Assembly (NCBI GenBank): GCA_003427395.1
Contig: BFEA01000141.1
Location: 795,520-842,151 of the forward strand
Origin: Chara braunii
Lineage: Eukaryota; Streptophyta; Charophyceae; Charales; Characeae
DNA: 46,632 bases
Direction: 5' to 3'
Part shown: in pieces, positions 20,876 through 31,149 of the stretch
Position numbering within the stretch: position 1 is the first letter of the stretch
Layout of the letters: every line of letters begins with the position of its first letter
Program-made: the position numbers and the translations under genes
Notes under the pieces: generated by a model
What the model saw: the letters and a program-made list of their open reading frames with translations, nothing else
Told to the model about the DNA's origin: nothing
Database searches by the model: none

Positions 20876-21174
20876 CAGTACTCTCGAATCAGGTCGCGAA
20901 CGGCAGACTCTAAGTCTGCTGTGAACCGTGTGAGTTCGTCAACGTCGGCGTCAGCACGAGACGTATGTGTGGACTCGACAGTCGACGACACAGGGGCTTG
21001 AGACGTGGAGGGGGTATTCGCAGGCTGACGAGTGGATGTAGAGATGTGAGCCGCGAAGATGGGAGGAGGGTTAGGGGGATCGGGCTCCAGAGAGATGAGC
21101 TCAACCTCGGGACAGAGTGGATCATAGCGAAGAAGATCCATGACGTTCACTGAGTAGAACGTGACGTCCTGCTG
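20876..21174 (-). pseudogene. Protease-RT linker, family A (right copy)
   Basis: Reads VMDLLRYDPLCPEVELISLEP and then a Pro/Ser/Thr-rich spacer up to DLESAVRDLIREY. It is cut from the gag-B fusion by a TGA at 21175-21177, where the left copy has CGA, and carries a longer spacer than the left copy (extra DELTRFTADLESAVRD). Confidence 0.7.
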
Positions 21175-22908
21175 TCATATGAAGTGAGCAAACTGATGAG
21201 GGGAAGTGAACGTGATGTCGCTGTGGGACCCTGAAGGATGAGGGTCCTGGGGAGGTAGGTCGGGCGGGGTGTCGCCCGTGGTTTCAATGAACGGGACGCG
21301 ATGAGTCTGACGCTTGGTAGATGCGTCCTCCGGTTTCTCAGGGATCTTCGCATTCTTGGGGAGGTGGACAACAGTTCCCTTACCTGAACCACGGTTAGGC
21401 CCCTTGTTTGAAGCAGTCTTTTTAAACACATTAAGTTTTTCGTCTTCGTTTACGTCAGACTCAATGGCTGATGTGGAACAGCCCATATCGGAGTCCGGCT
21501 CTAGATCGTCATCTAGAGACAGATTATCCACGTAGGACTGATCTTCAGCCTCTCGATGTTCATGCTGGGCAAGCTGGTTGCTGCTTCCATACCGCTTGCA
21601 TTGTGGTTTTCCACCTGCAGCGGGCGCCTTCTTCCGCCTGGCGAGGTCCTTGGTCTCTAGGTTGACTAGATCCATCATGAGCTCTCGCCAGGAGGTATGG
21701 TCTTTGAGTGCTAACAGGGAGAGGTATTCTTTAGGGGCCACTCCCATGACTACATCCATACAAGACACGTCGGTCATTCCCAGATTTGGAGTGGTGAACA
21801 GACCAGTCAAGTGTTGTTCCAAAGCTTGCATGGAGGACCTCCATGTTTGGCCCTTGAGGGCCTCAAGCTTCAGCCTAGCCTTGAGCGCAGCATGCTTATC
21901 TTGGTACCGTGCGATGAGAAGATCCTCAAGGGCGCGTATAGGAGTTACTTTCAGCCACTCGGTCAGGTCAATTCTTTCATAACCTGCAACAACAGCTTGG
22001 AGCTCAATGTGACTCTGTACGGCGGGCTCAGTATTAGTGCCCATGATCATGCTTCGGTCTTCTTGCGGTGTCCGCATGACCTCAAAGTATGAACGCATGG
22101 AACTAATCCAAGAAGTGATATCCGCTTTCCCGTCGTACTTGGACGGCAAGGTGGCCGCCCGCTTGTCCACTACGGGACCGTTGTACTGAACGCCAGTAAG
22201 GACTGTCGCGTTTTGGGCTGATGTCCCTGCATTTGGGACTATGGCTAGTGCAGAACTGTCGGCGCCGCTGCTTGAGGAGCTGGCACCGGTTCTTGCACCC
22301 GTCACAGTTCCACTTGCTCTTGCCATGAGGGTTGTCTTAGATTGAGAGACTGGGACTGCAGCAGGTCGAGGGTTAGGAGGGCAGGGGGCAGATAGTTGGG
22401 ACTGTTTGAGGCTGATGATCTTAGCCTGCAGCTCTTGGTTTCGCTGCTCCAGTGCTGTTACACGGGACTCAAGGTCTTCTAAGTTCCGCAGTCGAACCAA
22501 GGCTGCTACGGCAGCAGCTAGCTTCTCCTGAAACCGGTCAGCGTTCGCTTCCGGGACCCAAAGGAGGGCCACCTGATCAACAATGCTGGTGGCTCTAGCT
22601 GCTGCCTCTACCTCCCTTTCCCTCTTCACGGCATCATCATAAAGCTTTTGGAGGAACGGTTTTTCGTTCTCATCTGCTGCGTCCAGCATTACCTGCCATT
22701 GGGCAGATGTGATGTCTGCCATGCCGGAGGAAGGGGTGTTAGCAGTTCTCTCAAGAGGGGTCCACTCTCTTCTCACGTTTGGACGAACACTCCGCTTGCC
22801 CTTCCTCACACTCTCAAACAGAACACCTTCTCTCTCTCTTCTCTCTCTTCTCGCTGTCTGCGCACGCGTCTCAATACCGGACATAGATAGTTCAGATGAA
22901 AGAAACAA
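21175..22908 (-). pseudogene. Chimeric ORF: gag of family B fused to pol of family A
   Basis: 577 codons from an ATG at 22906-22908. The first about 530 codons are a gag of a second family (B): a basic N-terminus, a coiled-coil-like stretch (EDLESRVTALEQRNQELQ), then a capsid region with LPSKYDGKADITSWISSMRS and LKARLKLEALKGQTWRSSMQ, and a Cys-poor KPQCKRYG remnant where a zinc knuckle would be. At 21311 it changes, without losing frame, into the family A protease-RT linker (PFIETTGDTPPDLPPQDP), which matches 12640-12780. The ORF ends at a TGA at 21175-21177 (CGA in the left copy). No family A gag, knuckle or protease remains. Confidence 0.85.
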
Positions 22909-24215
22909 TCAGTAAATCACACAGAGTAGAAGGTAGAACTCCTAGTCGGAGCGGCGATTCATTTGGACTTAGAGAATGGCACGCAGCAGAAAAATAATAA
23001 ATAAATAAATAAAAATAAAAATAAAACGGCCGAGAGGAATGACTCATAGAACGGGCCCGATCAGATTAGCTGGAGATCCCCTCTTGTCTAACCTGACAAG
23101 GGACATGTATCACAATAAATCAGCCGAAGAAAACTAACTGCAGCAATGGAGATTTCGAGGGGTCCACACGGTCGCCGAGTCAGACGCGGGGCAGTATGTG
23201 ATAACATGCAGTAAGACCAGTCAAGATCCCCTTGAAAGGAATGCCCTTGCTAGTCGTATGTCCCCCAAGTTCAGCGTAGCAAAGAGATGCACAGGCGGCA
23301 ACAGATCTGGGCCCGAGAGGTCCTGTCCCGTTGGGCCTGGTCCCACTGGGTCCCGAGGGGTCCCAAGTAGGTCGTGGACCAGGACCAACGTGATAGGGGT
23401 ACCAAGTCGGTCCCAAACTGCCTCTACCGTACTGAAAAGGAAAAGACAACTTTCAGCAAGAACTTACCCCTACAACCATTCAGAAATGATAAGACATTGC
23501 ACCGTAGAAAGATATGTCATTTAGAACAGATACATCATCCATCCATCCATCAAGTGAGAAAGCAATCCACATGCTCACACACACAGCCAAGACCGCAGAG
23601 AGGAGGAAGAGAGCCCAGCATACGCCCGACAGGCCATGAAGCACCAAGCAACCTCCCACGGGCTAACCAGGTCACACGACACTTACCTGTGAGGCCCGAC
23701 CTCCAAAGATAGATAACGACTCACCCCCCTCTCTTATAAGTCCTCCTGACCCCTAGCTACCACTACACGAAGTGTCCTAGCATGACTAAGAGGGCCTTCC
23801 TACACCCCTGTTGCAAAGCCGGATCCCCCGTCGATGTCTGAAGACCAAAGTAGCAACTTGCAGCTCTCCGATGCAAATATGGCAGCCTCTGATCAAGTCT
23901 CCCTCTTCAGGGGAAGCCCAAAAGTTACTCAATTTCTTCTTGAAGTCCAGATACCAGGTGCGGGTACCTCTCACTCTCTACTCCCTCTCGCTTACTCCAA
24001 TCAGCCTCCTTTGTGTCTCGCCACCCCATCCATTCACTCAAGCAACTTGGTCAGGTCAAATGTCGACCCTACATGACCTAACCAGGTGGGGGCAGTATCC
24101 ACATACCTCACTGCCCTACTCAACCCTAACTTCCAACCCTAATCCGAGATTAGGTTAGCCCTAACCTAACTTGAAATTAGGGTTAGGGTGACTAACACCT
24201 CTCGCCAGCGAGTAA
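22909..24215 (-). other. Untranslated leader of gypsy family B
   Basis: About 1.3 kb between primer site and gag-B, unrelated to leader A. It holds an ATAA-rich microsatellite (22986-23027), a G/T/C-rich block with repeated GGTCCC words (about 23300-23410), a short ATCC repeat (23532-23548), and CCCTAA/TTAGGG words (24117-24190). No open frame of note. Confidence 0.6.
24117..24190 (-). promoter_or_regulatory. CCCTAA/TTAGGG word cluster in leader B
   Basis: CAACCCTAAC, CAACCCTAATCC, GATTAGG, GCCCTAACCTAAC and ATTAGGGTTAGGG occur in about 75 bases, in both orientations, just after the primer site in transcription order. They resemble telobox or degenerate telomere words. Confidence 0.45.
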
Positions 24216-24231
24216 GTCTGCTCCGATACCA
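24216..24231 (-). promoter_or_regulatory. Primer binding site, family B
   Basis: Minus strand TGGTATCGGAGCAGAC: matches the initiator tRNA-Met complement with one change (A to G at the eighth base). Two bases from the LTR end. Confidence 0.8.
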
Positions 24232-24233
24232 AT

Positions 24234-25605
24234 TGTTACGATCCTTGTCATTTCCCAAGTGCAAATTCACAATGAAAGACAATCCCACCTAATTGCGAAA
24301 GAAATGAAAGCACTTGGAAAGAAGTAAAGACCAGAGGAGAGGGAAAGAAGAAGAAGAAGGTATACACCAGCAAGACCAATGACAATTCTCCCTTCTCTCT
24401 CCACCTTCCTCCTCCTCCTTCACTTCACCAATCTTATTCTTCTCTCAATAATAATAATAACAATGAATGGATGAACCAGAATTAATATCCGAAGTTCCCT
24501 CTTACTGCTGACTCAACTCAACAACAACAACAACAACAACTAGTCCACCATAGCTATGACTTCCCTCCTTCAGCCTCCTCTCTCATGCATAGGCTATGAC
24601 GGACTAATGAGGGTCTTGCCCTGACATCCTAAGGACAACCCTGAGCAGCTATGGTGTTGCGCTGATGTCCAAAGGACAACCCAAAGCAGCTATGCCGCTG
24701 CTGACTGGTCCGCTATGCCTGACTCTGCCTTGAGCTTCCTTGATGCAGCACTACCCCAACTGGGGCCTTCTAGATGCAGCATCCAACAAGGTGATGAAGA
24801 TGGTGTCTACCATAGTCAGGTAAGTGCCTCACCACTCTCCTACCATGCCCCATTCTTCCTCCTCCTCAAGCTGAACTGCTCGCCATAGCCAGGCTGAGCT
24901 CCAGCGGCCCTTCACCTCCAAGCAGCGTTGCACCAGACCAGCGTTGCACTCAAGCAGCATGTCGCCAATCCTTGCACACCGCAAATGAGGAAGAACTCCT
25001 TGCTCTTCCTGGAGATATAGTGGCCTACCGGCCACCTGGGCGGTGACTTCCTAGGCCGAGCGGCCTCCCAGCAACCAGTACCTCCTCCCTTTCGGAGGCA
25101 AACATCATTGCAGGCTCTGCTATCCTCCGTACAGGCCCTAGACCCGGGCTACTTGGACTGGTCTCGGCCTTCCTCTAACCTACCGCTACTGGGCCTCTAA
25201 AAATGTCAACTTTTTGTCTTCTTCTGCTCGGCCTCCAGTACCCGACACTTCTACCACTACTTCAGTGGCATCTGCCTACCTGCTACTTGAGTGTTTTTCC
25301 CCTCTGCTCTAAGTATCGCGGGCCTACCCCCGCTACTCGAGTGTTTTCCCCCTGCAACCCTTCATAGTCACGGCCACAGGTAAGTACCGGCCCTGCGGGG
25401 CCTTGCAACCAACAAGTACCCTTGCGGGTCACACACACACTCAACCGACAAGCACTCAAACAGGCATGCAAACCAGCAGGCACGCACACACACACAGACA
25501 TGGAAATCACAGCAGAATGTGGGAATTTCAACAAGGCATTCATTCCAGCGGCAAATCCCAAAAATCAGCAGTGTTCTCAGTCTGTGTTTTTGGCGGGTCA
25601 TTACA
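24234..25605 (-). mobile_element. LTR of gypsy family B (5' LTR)
   Basis: On the minus strand it begins TGTAATGACC and ends GATCGTAACA, a TG...CA element of 1372 bases. The left edge is set by the primer site two bases away. The right edge is where LINE-2 coding sequence (FLDRCM) stops. Within it are AAT (24447-24460) and AAC (24520-24539) microsatellites, and CA-rich words at 25428-25500. The flank 25606-25610 (CATGC) is the predicted target-site copy. No second family B LTR is in the window. Confidence 0.75.
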
Positions 25606-26118
25606 CATGCATCTATCTAAAAACTGCCAATCTACGTGGTCGTAGGCTTTTTCGAAGTCGATGAAGACCACGACCACGTTTTGTTTGTCTTGTCTTGTGA
25701 GTTTGAGAAGTTCGTTGACTAATAGGATGTTGTCATGGATCCTATGCCCCTTGACAAATCCAGTCTGTGTTGGGTGAATGATGTCTTCCAGGACCGGAAT
25801 CAAGCGGTTTGCCAGGGCCTTCGCTAACATTTTGTACACCACCGTTAGCAACGTTATTGGTCTGTAGTTTATGATGTCCATCTTGTCCCCTTTTTTGTAC
25901 AGCAGGGTGAGAACACCCTGTCCCACCAGCTTGCCCATCTGCCCAGTCTCCCACACCTGATTATAGAAGTCCATCAGGTCCGGGGCCATGTGGGACCAGA
26001 AGGTCTCCCAGAACTCTTTAGGAAGTCCATCAATACCTGGCGTCTTCTCCTCCTCCATTTGCATCATTGCCGTCCAAATTTCCTCCTTGGACAGGGGGCG
26101 GTCCAGATCTTTTTTTTT
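25606..26118 (-). pseudogene. LINE-2 reverse transcriptase, N-terminal half
   Basis: Non-LTR reverse transcriptase up to the first catalytic motif: KTPGIDGLPKEFWE, LLYKKGD, NYRPITLLTVVYKMLAKALA, QTGFVKGHRIHDNILL, and FIDFEKAYDHVDW with the first catalytic Asp. It ends abruptly after FLDRCM at 25606, where LTR-B begins, so the YADD motif and everything after are missing. The link to the upstream part of ORF2 is a one-base frameshift in an A9 run (plus 26110-26118 T). Confidence 0.88.
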
Positions 26119-27665
26119 GCTGGCCTGTCAGGGTCTTCTCTAGGGGTTTGAGAAATTCTTCGATTTCCTTTTCTCTGATGTCTTTCCCCCTTTGTGCGCA
26201 CCGCGAGGTGAATAGATCCTTGAAGAAGGATCTTGCTATCTGCACGCATCGAGGAGTGGAGGCAACGATGTCATTATGACCGGTCTGTTGATTATAAAAT
26301 GCTTCTATGGTGGATCTATGTGCCCGCACCCGGTCCATACTGAAGAATTTTTTGTCCATGGCCCCTTCTGTTTGGTATCGTGCCAGGCGTCCACGGATGC
26401 GTGCTCCCTCCCAACGTTGTGTGGCAAACATCTGAAGTTGTTGTTTCAGTATCTAGGCGCTTGAGTCCTCCTCTTGTTGTACCTGCTGAGTCTCCTGTGG
26501 GTTGTGCCCTCTTGAGTTCTTCCTTTGCTGTGTCTGCTGAGTTACGTGTGAGTTGTGTGGGTCATCGGGTTGATCTTGATGTTCCAGTTGCTGCAGTCAC
26601 TGGTGAATTTCCATCTCTTGCTGGTGTTTCTTTACTGCTAACAGTTTGGAGTACTCCTGACATTTTTTACCCAGATAGAACAATCCATTATTAAACCAGT
26701 TAATATTGTGTTGGATATGCTGTTTTTGTGTGCGCCAATGTGTCCAGCAGTCTGTAATGTATTTATGGAATGTTTGTTGTTGTAAGATCGAAGTGTTCAG
26801 TTTGTAGAATCCTGGACCGCGATCTGGTTTCTTACGGAAGGATAAAATGATCGTGCACATTTTGTGATCCAGACTCGGGTAGGGGCTGGCTGGTAAGATG
26901 GTTGCAAGAAGCAGAGATCCCTCCAAATCTTCCGAGGTTAGAATTAGATCAATCATAGATCTCGTCTGATTCTCCATCCCAGTTTTGCGTAGACATGAGT
27001 AGTATCTTGTGTCTGGGTTTAATCTGCGGAAGGTGTCGAACACTTTGAGTGATAGGCATAGCTCATTGATTATTCATTCATCTTCTTCTACGTACCCTGG
27101 GGCAGGGGAGGGTGTTCGCCATCTGTCCATCCACCTGTCCGGGGCTGGATTGCAATCCCCGGCTATGATGACTGGGACCCCGTTCGGGATATGTGATTTG
27201 ATATTTTCAAAAAAGATTTTCCTTTCATTTACCGCATTAGAGGCATAGACGCACAATATGCATACTATTTCAAGTTCCAAGGTGACTAGGATTGACACCC
27301 ATCGGCCCTGCTCCTGATCCATTGACCAATATACAGGATCTGCCCGGGATTCAGAGGGGATCCAAATGGCTACCCCTGCACTCCCAGGTTTTGGGGCATG
27401 GGCTCTGAAGGCCTTATATGGCCAGACCGTTTTATGTATACGGTTGTGTTCTGGAGTGTCCATCAAGTGTGTTTCCTGGACACACACACTGTCTGGCCAG
27501 CTTCTACCCCCCACCCCTCTCATTAGGTCCCAAATTGCATTGTGCTTTTCGGATTTGCTCGAGGCTAGACTATTTACATTCAGTGACCGCAGGTCTAGGT
27601 CTGCTGCCTTTTTGCATTGGCTCCAAATTCGGTCTTTCCCATACTGCTTTAATCGGATCCATTTA
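26119..27665 (-). pseudogene. LINE-2 ORF2, APE-type endonuclease and linker
   Basis: Endonuclease of an L1-type element. It starts with SLNVNSLASSK, then DSVCVQETHLMD (catalytic Glu kept), SAGVAIWIPS, GRWVSILVTLEL, VPVIIAGDCNPAPDRW (Asp and Asn kept), MIDLILTS and SLDHKMC (Asp-His kept). A Gln-rich spacer (about 26450-26600) and a segment with RWEGARIRGRLARYQ lead to RT. The whole stretch stays in one frame, with only stops: TGA at 27074-27076, TGA at 26597-26599 and TAG at 26453-26455. The true ORF2 start lies upstream of about 27665 and is not resolved. Confidence 0.85.
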
Positions 27666-27795
27666 CTTAATTTGCAATCATGTCCTGGCCTTTAATGAAT
27701 CACACACGTGTCCAAGGCAGTTGTTCCCATTCCCAGTCTGTGGCCCCCGCCGTCATCCTGAGTAGCGCACACAGGCTCTTCTGCACGTCGTGCTC

Positions 27796-28615
27796 TCACC
27801 AAGTGTCGTTGTGTCTAATCCTAACCATCTGCAGGTTTAACAGTTGGCTGTGGGTGTGCCATCTAAGGCTATTCTCTTTGGTTGGGTCAAAGCGTATGTA
27901 AATGTCCCTCTGCGCAATCTTGTTGGGGTCTGTTGCAATTGCGGCCATAGCCTGAGCCCCAGGCGGTAGGGCTTCTGCAATGTGGGATTCCAGCTCCATT
28001 CGCAGAATCTCTACCGCTGTCTCAGAGGTATAGTTTTTTGGGTTTGCCCAGAATGACGCCCAACCTTGCAACGTCACGCCCCCGTATCTGCCATTTTCCA
28101 CCGGTGACAAGCCCACTTCCCATTTATCATTTTTTTCTCCGGACCGAGATGAGCAGCGCAGCCTCCTGCGACAGGGGTCCGGTGTCACCACCCATCTCGA
28201 TAATCTCCCTCAGCTTTCTTTTGCGCACCAAGTCAAGCGGCGCGTTCTCCTCCGAGTCCGGGCCCGGTGGTGGGGCTGGGTGTTGGGAAGCTAGGTCCGG
28301 CCCCGAGGGCGGGGCAGATTGTTGCATATCCGAGGGCTCCTCTTGTGTTCCGTTGTGGCTCGCTTCCTCTGTTGCTGCGGTATGTGGTACTTGAAACCAT
28401 GCTAACACTATTGTATCCAATCTGAGCCATGCCTCTGACCACTTCACCCCCGGTTGTAGTCCTTTTTCCAACACGTTTTTCAGAGAGGCGCTAGTGTCCA
28501 GCATGGGGAATAGCTCCAAGTATGTCTTGTCCCAGAAGTCGTCCGGGAGGGGGCCATGTTTTGCTTTGAGATTAGCCATCAGCCAATCCACTATAGTGAC
28601 CAATTTCTGTTCCAT
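27796..28615 (-). pseudogene. LINE-2 ORF1, C-terminal region
   Basis: Matches the C-terminal ORF1 region of LINE-1: VDWLMANLKAKHG, YLELFPMLDTSASLKNVLEKG, a Pro-rich linker and the basic KRKLREI, then WEVGLSPVENGRYGGVTLQG and RDIYIRFDP. The frame breaks in an A7 run (plus T at 28130-28136) with one base too many. The stop at 27796-27798 (TGA after NDTW) precedes more homologous sequence, so it is premature. Confidence 0.8.
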
Positions 28616-28670
28616 GGGTAACTCTGACGGTGGTGCCCCCTCCTTTTCACCTTCCTGGTCGTGCTCGGGT

Positions 28671-29373
28671 TCAGTCCCTCCGGTGACATGCTAGCGGGTC
28701 CACTTCCATTGGATCCAGTCCAAAAGCTGCTTGGAGGGGGTCAATGTCCACTATCTGGCCTTCCAAGATTCCTCTTATTGTTGCCTCTTCGATTTGATCC
28801 AACTCCCTTTCCTGAGTCCCCGTCTGTTTGTCCAAAAGTCCGTCTGTTCCTATATGTTCCCGGTTTTTAGGAGTGTTGTTAGTTGCCTCTGAGTGAGTAT
28901 ATTGAGTGGACGGTTCCCCTGCCTGCTTGCTTTTGCTCTCTGTGATCAGAGTGCCATTCTGTTCTTTGGTGTCTGCTACGTTGCTCTCTTCTTGAAGGTA
29001 ACTCTCAGCGGCGGGGCCCGGAGTGGCACAACAATATGGTTCTGTCTGTTGTTTTTGTACCCAGATTTCTTTCCCGCCTCTCTTCCTTACTGTTTTCCAT
29101 CCTGCATTCTCTTGGCTGTCCCGCAAGGGGCTCTCTTGTTTGTCCCGTGTCTTTTCCTCCACGGGGGCCGGGGGGGTCCATGAGTCCGGGGGGCGTGTTC
29201 CCCAATCTGGTTCACCGGTTCTTTCCCAGATCCATCCTTCAAGATAAACCCAACCTTCATGTCCCGGGTCCACTGCTCTCCAATGGGTGATCTTTATTGG
29301 ATCCCTCAGCAATCTACATGTTGCTCTCGCTCTTTTCTGTGGGTGGAGCGGACAAGCATATTCGGTGCCTACC
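28671..29373 (-). pseudogene. LINE-2 ORF1, middle hydrophilic region
   Basis: Linker after the zinc-knuckle region: WRAVDPGHEGWVYLEGWIWE (the shared VDPGHEG-VYLE block of LINE-1) followed by a Lys/Glu/Thr/Gln-rich stretch to DPLQAAFGLDPMEVDPL. It is out of frame with the upstream part because of a 55-base tandem duplication, and its frame changes again between here and 28615. Confidence 0.7.
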
Positions 29374-30260
29374 TGTTGCTCTCGCTCTTTTCTGTGGGTG
29401 GAGCGGACAAGCATATTCGATGCTCAAATGACCGTATGCTCTGCATTTGTGAAACCAAGGCCTCAGTTTGTGAGCAGTATGAATCATGTACTCCTTCCCT
29501 CCCACCTTGTACGGAATCACATCATCGAGGGAGAAAGGCTGCCCCTAGGGGAAATCCAGGGCCAACATCAAGTAGTCATCCCTCTTTGCTACAAAGGAGG
29601 GAAGAGGGTCTATGAAAGCGACAATGTCGTACTGCAGACCGAAGTCGTACACAAATGCAGCTTGGATTTCAACTGGGATATGACGAAATTCCACCCAGAA
29701 GAAATCTTGCATCAACTGAGCCCTCCTCTCTTCCGGCCCCATCCTGCACTGAGGCGTCCAGGGGTAGATCCTCACCTCCGACCGTTCGCAGCGGAGGCGC
29801 TGCCACCCCCCATCTATCGTTTTTTTATCAGCTTCGTGCATGCACAGGACTATAACCATGGTATTGGAGACAGGCTGTACCAGGAATTGCTCCCGGGCCA
29901 TTTTCGCACTGTTTTTCAGGATTTCGAGGCGACGGCCAATCCATTTGACTTTGTCATTGATTGATTTAAAGGCGGCGGCGTCATGGAATACCCAATTATT
30001 GGCATGTTTCATATAGACCTCGTCCCTGCATGCTATCCCATTCTTCAGGTAGGCCTTTACCATTGCTTGCTTACCTCCTTGTGATACGACCCTTGTTTCC
30101 GATGGAAGCAAGAATTTGGTCAAAAAGAAGGCCCTAGCTGATGGTAGCTCATCCAGGGGGATTTCAAGTTTCCCGGTTTTCGGGTTACCCGGGCCCCGCT
30201 AAATGGTGAGGGCTCGACCGTGGTGCGGATTTTTGAGTTTGTCCGCCCAGGTGGTTTGTG
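29314..30260 (-). pseudogene. LINE-2 ORF1, DUF4283-like domain
   Basis: Corresponds block by block to 2385-3428 of LINE-1: IPLDELPSARAFFLTKFLLP, HANNWVFHDAAAFKS, SEVRIYPWTPQCR, FFWVEFRHIPVEIQAAFVYDFG, DPLPSFVAKRDDYLMLALDFP, VGGKEYMIHTAHKL, then KCRAYGHLS. The first Cys of the knuckle is Phe here. Same-frame stops: TAG at 30199-30201 (Lys in LINE-1) and TAG at 29545-29547 (Lys in LINE-1). Upstream coding (TTWADKLKN) reaches about 30260. Confidence 0.85.
29319..29419. repeat. 55-base tandem duplication inside LINE-2 ORF1
   Basis: A 46-base unit beginning TGTTGCTCTCGC at 29319-29364 recurs exactly at 29374-29419, offset 55. Since 55 is not a multiple of three, it shifts the ORF1 frame just past the zinc-knuckle-like segment. 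Confidence 0.95.
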
Positions 30261-31149
30261 GTTGGCCATCGCTCGTGTTATGGATGGGGGGGAGGGTCTT
30301 CACATGTTGTTCCATCTCCTTCTCCTCCTCCGTTAAGACCCCTGTGTCCTCGGACTGTTGTCTTTCATAGCTTAAGCGTATTCCCTTCCGTGGGGGGGTT
30401 CCAGCGGAGGTGTTCTATTAAGACCATGGTCTATGTCGAAGGCGCTCGTCTGCAAGCTGTCTCATTGCTCCACTGTAGAAAAGCATTGAGTCTAGTCTTT
30501 TGTGTGCCCGTTGCAGTCTGTTAGTCGGCCTCATTGTGATGTGGCAGTCCGCGTTGCAGTTTTTGTTTTACTTCCTCTTTTTGGGAACAGACGTTCTGCA
30601 GTGTTGGATGATTGTGCATTTTGTTTTTTGTTGTTTGTTGTTTTTGTTGTTTCGGTTTACTTATTATCTCTACTTGCGCTGTTGTGTTTTTTTGTGTTTT
30701 AATATTGTTTTGTAATGTTGATCCAGCAACGCCTAGGGACTGGTTGGAATGTACCAGGGGGATGCTCAATCGTCTCGATTGTCTCTCCTACGCTTGTTGT
30801 TCACTTACCGCATGACCTTCCTCCGCACGTGCCTCTTCTTCTATCCTGCGTGGATCCAATTGTTTTTGCCCCGCGCGGCTCAAGCATCTGTCCTTTCCTT
30901 TCCCACGTGGTGCTATCTTCTTTCGTCCCCAGTACACTTCTCTACTTCTCGTTTCCCTTCGCTTCCTGGCTTAGTTACCCACACCACTTTTTCGGGCCAG
31001 GCTACACTCTTAACCAGTCGTCGTGCTTGTTGTCGCTTTGTCTGCATTTTCCACTACCTCGTCGTTGTGTACGCTCGACATCCATGCACCAATCTCTTTC
31101 CGATACGCATTTGTCCACGTGGCCTCCCTCCTTACTTCCTTTGTGAGTC
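30261..31149. other. Upstream flank of LINE-2 ORF1
   Basis: No convincing gene. It has a T-rich, G/T-rich stretch at about 30555-30715, then becomes C/T-rich on the plus strand. It probably includes the LINE-2 5'-UTR and possibly the first codons of ORF1. Confidence 0.4.

Noticed and set aside
24117-24190. Interstitial telomere array
   Set aside because: Words are scattered, in both orientations and interrupted; not a tandem telomere repeat.
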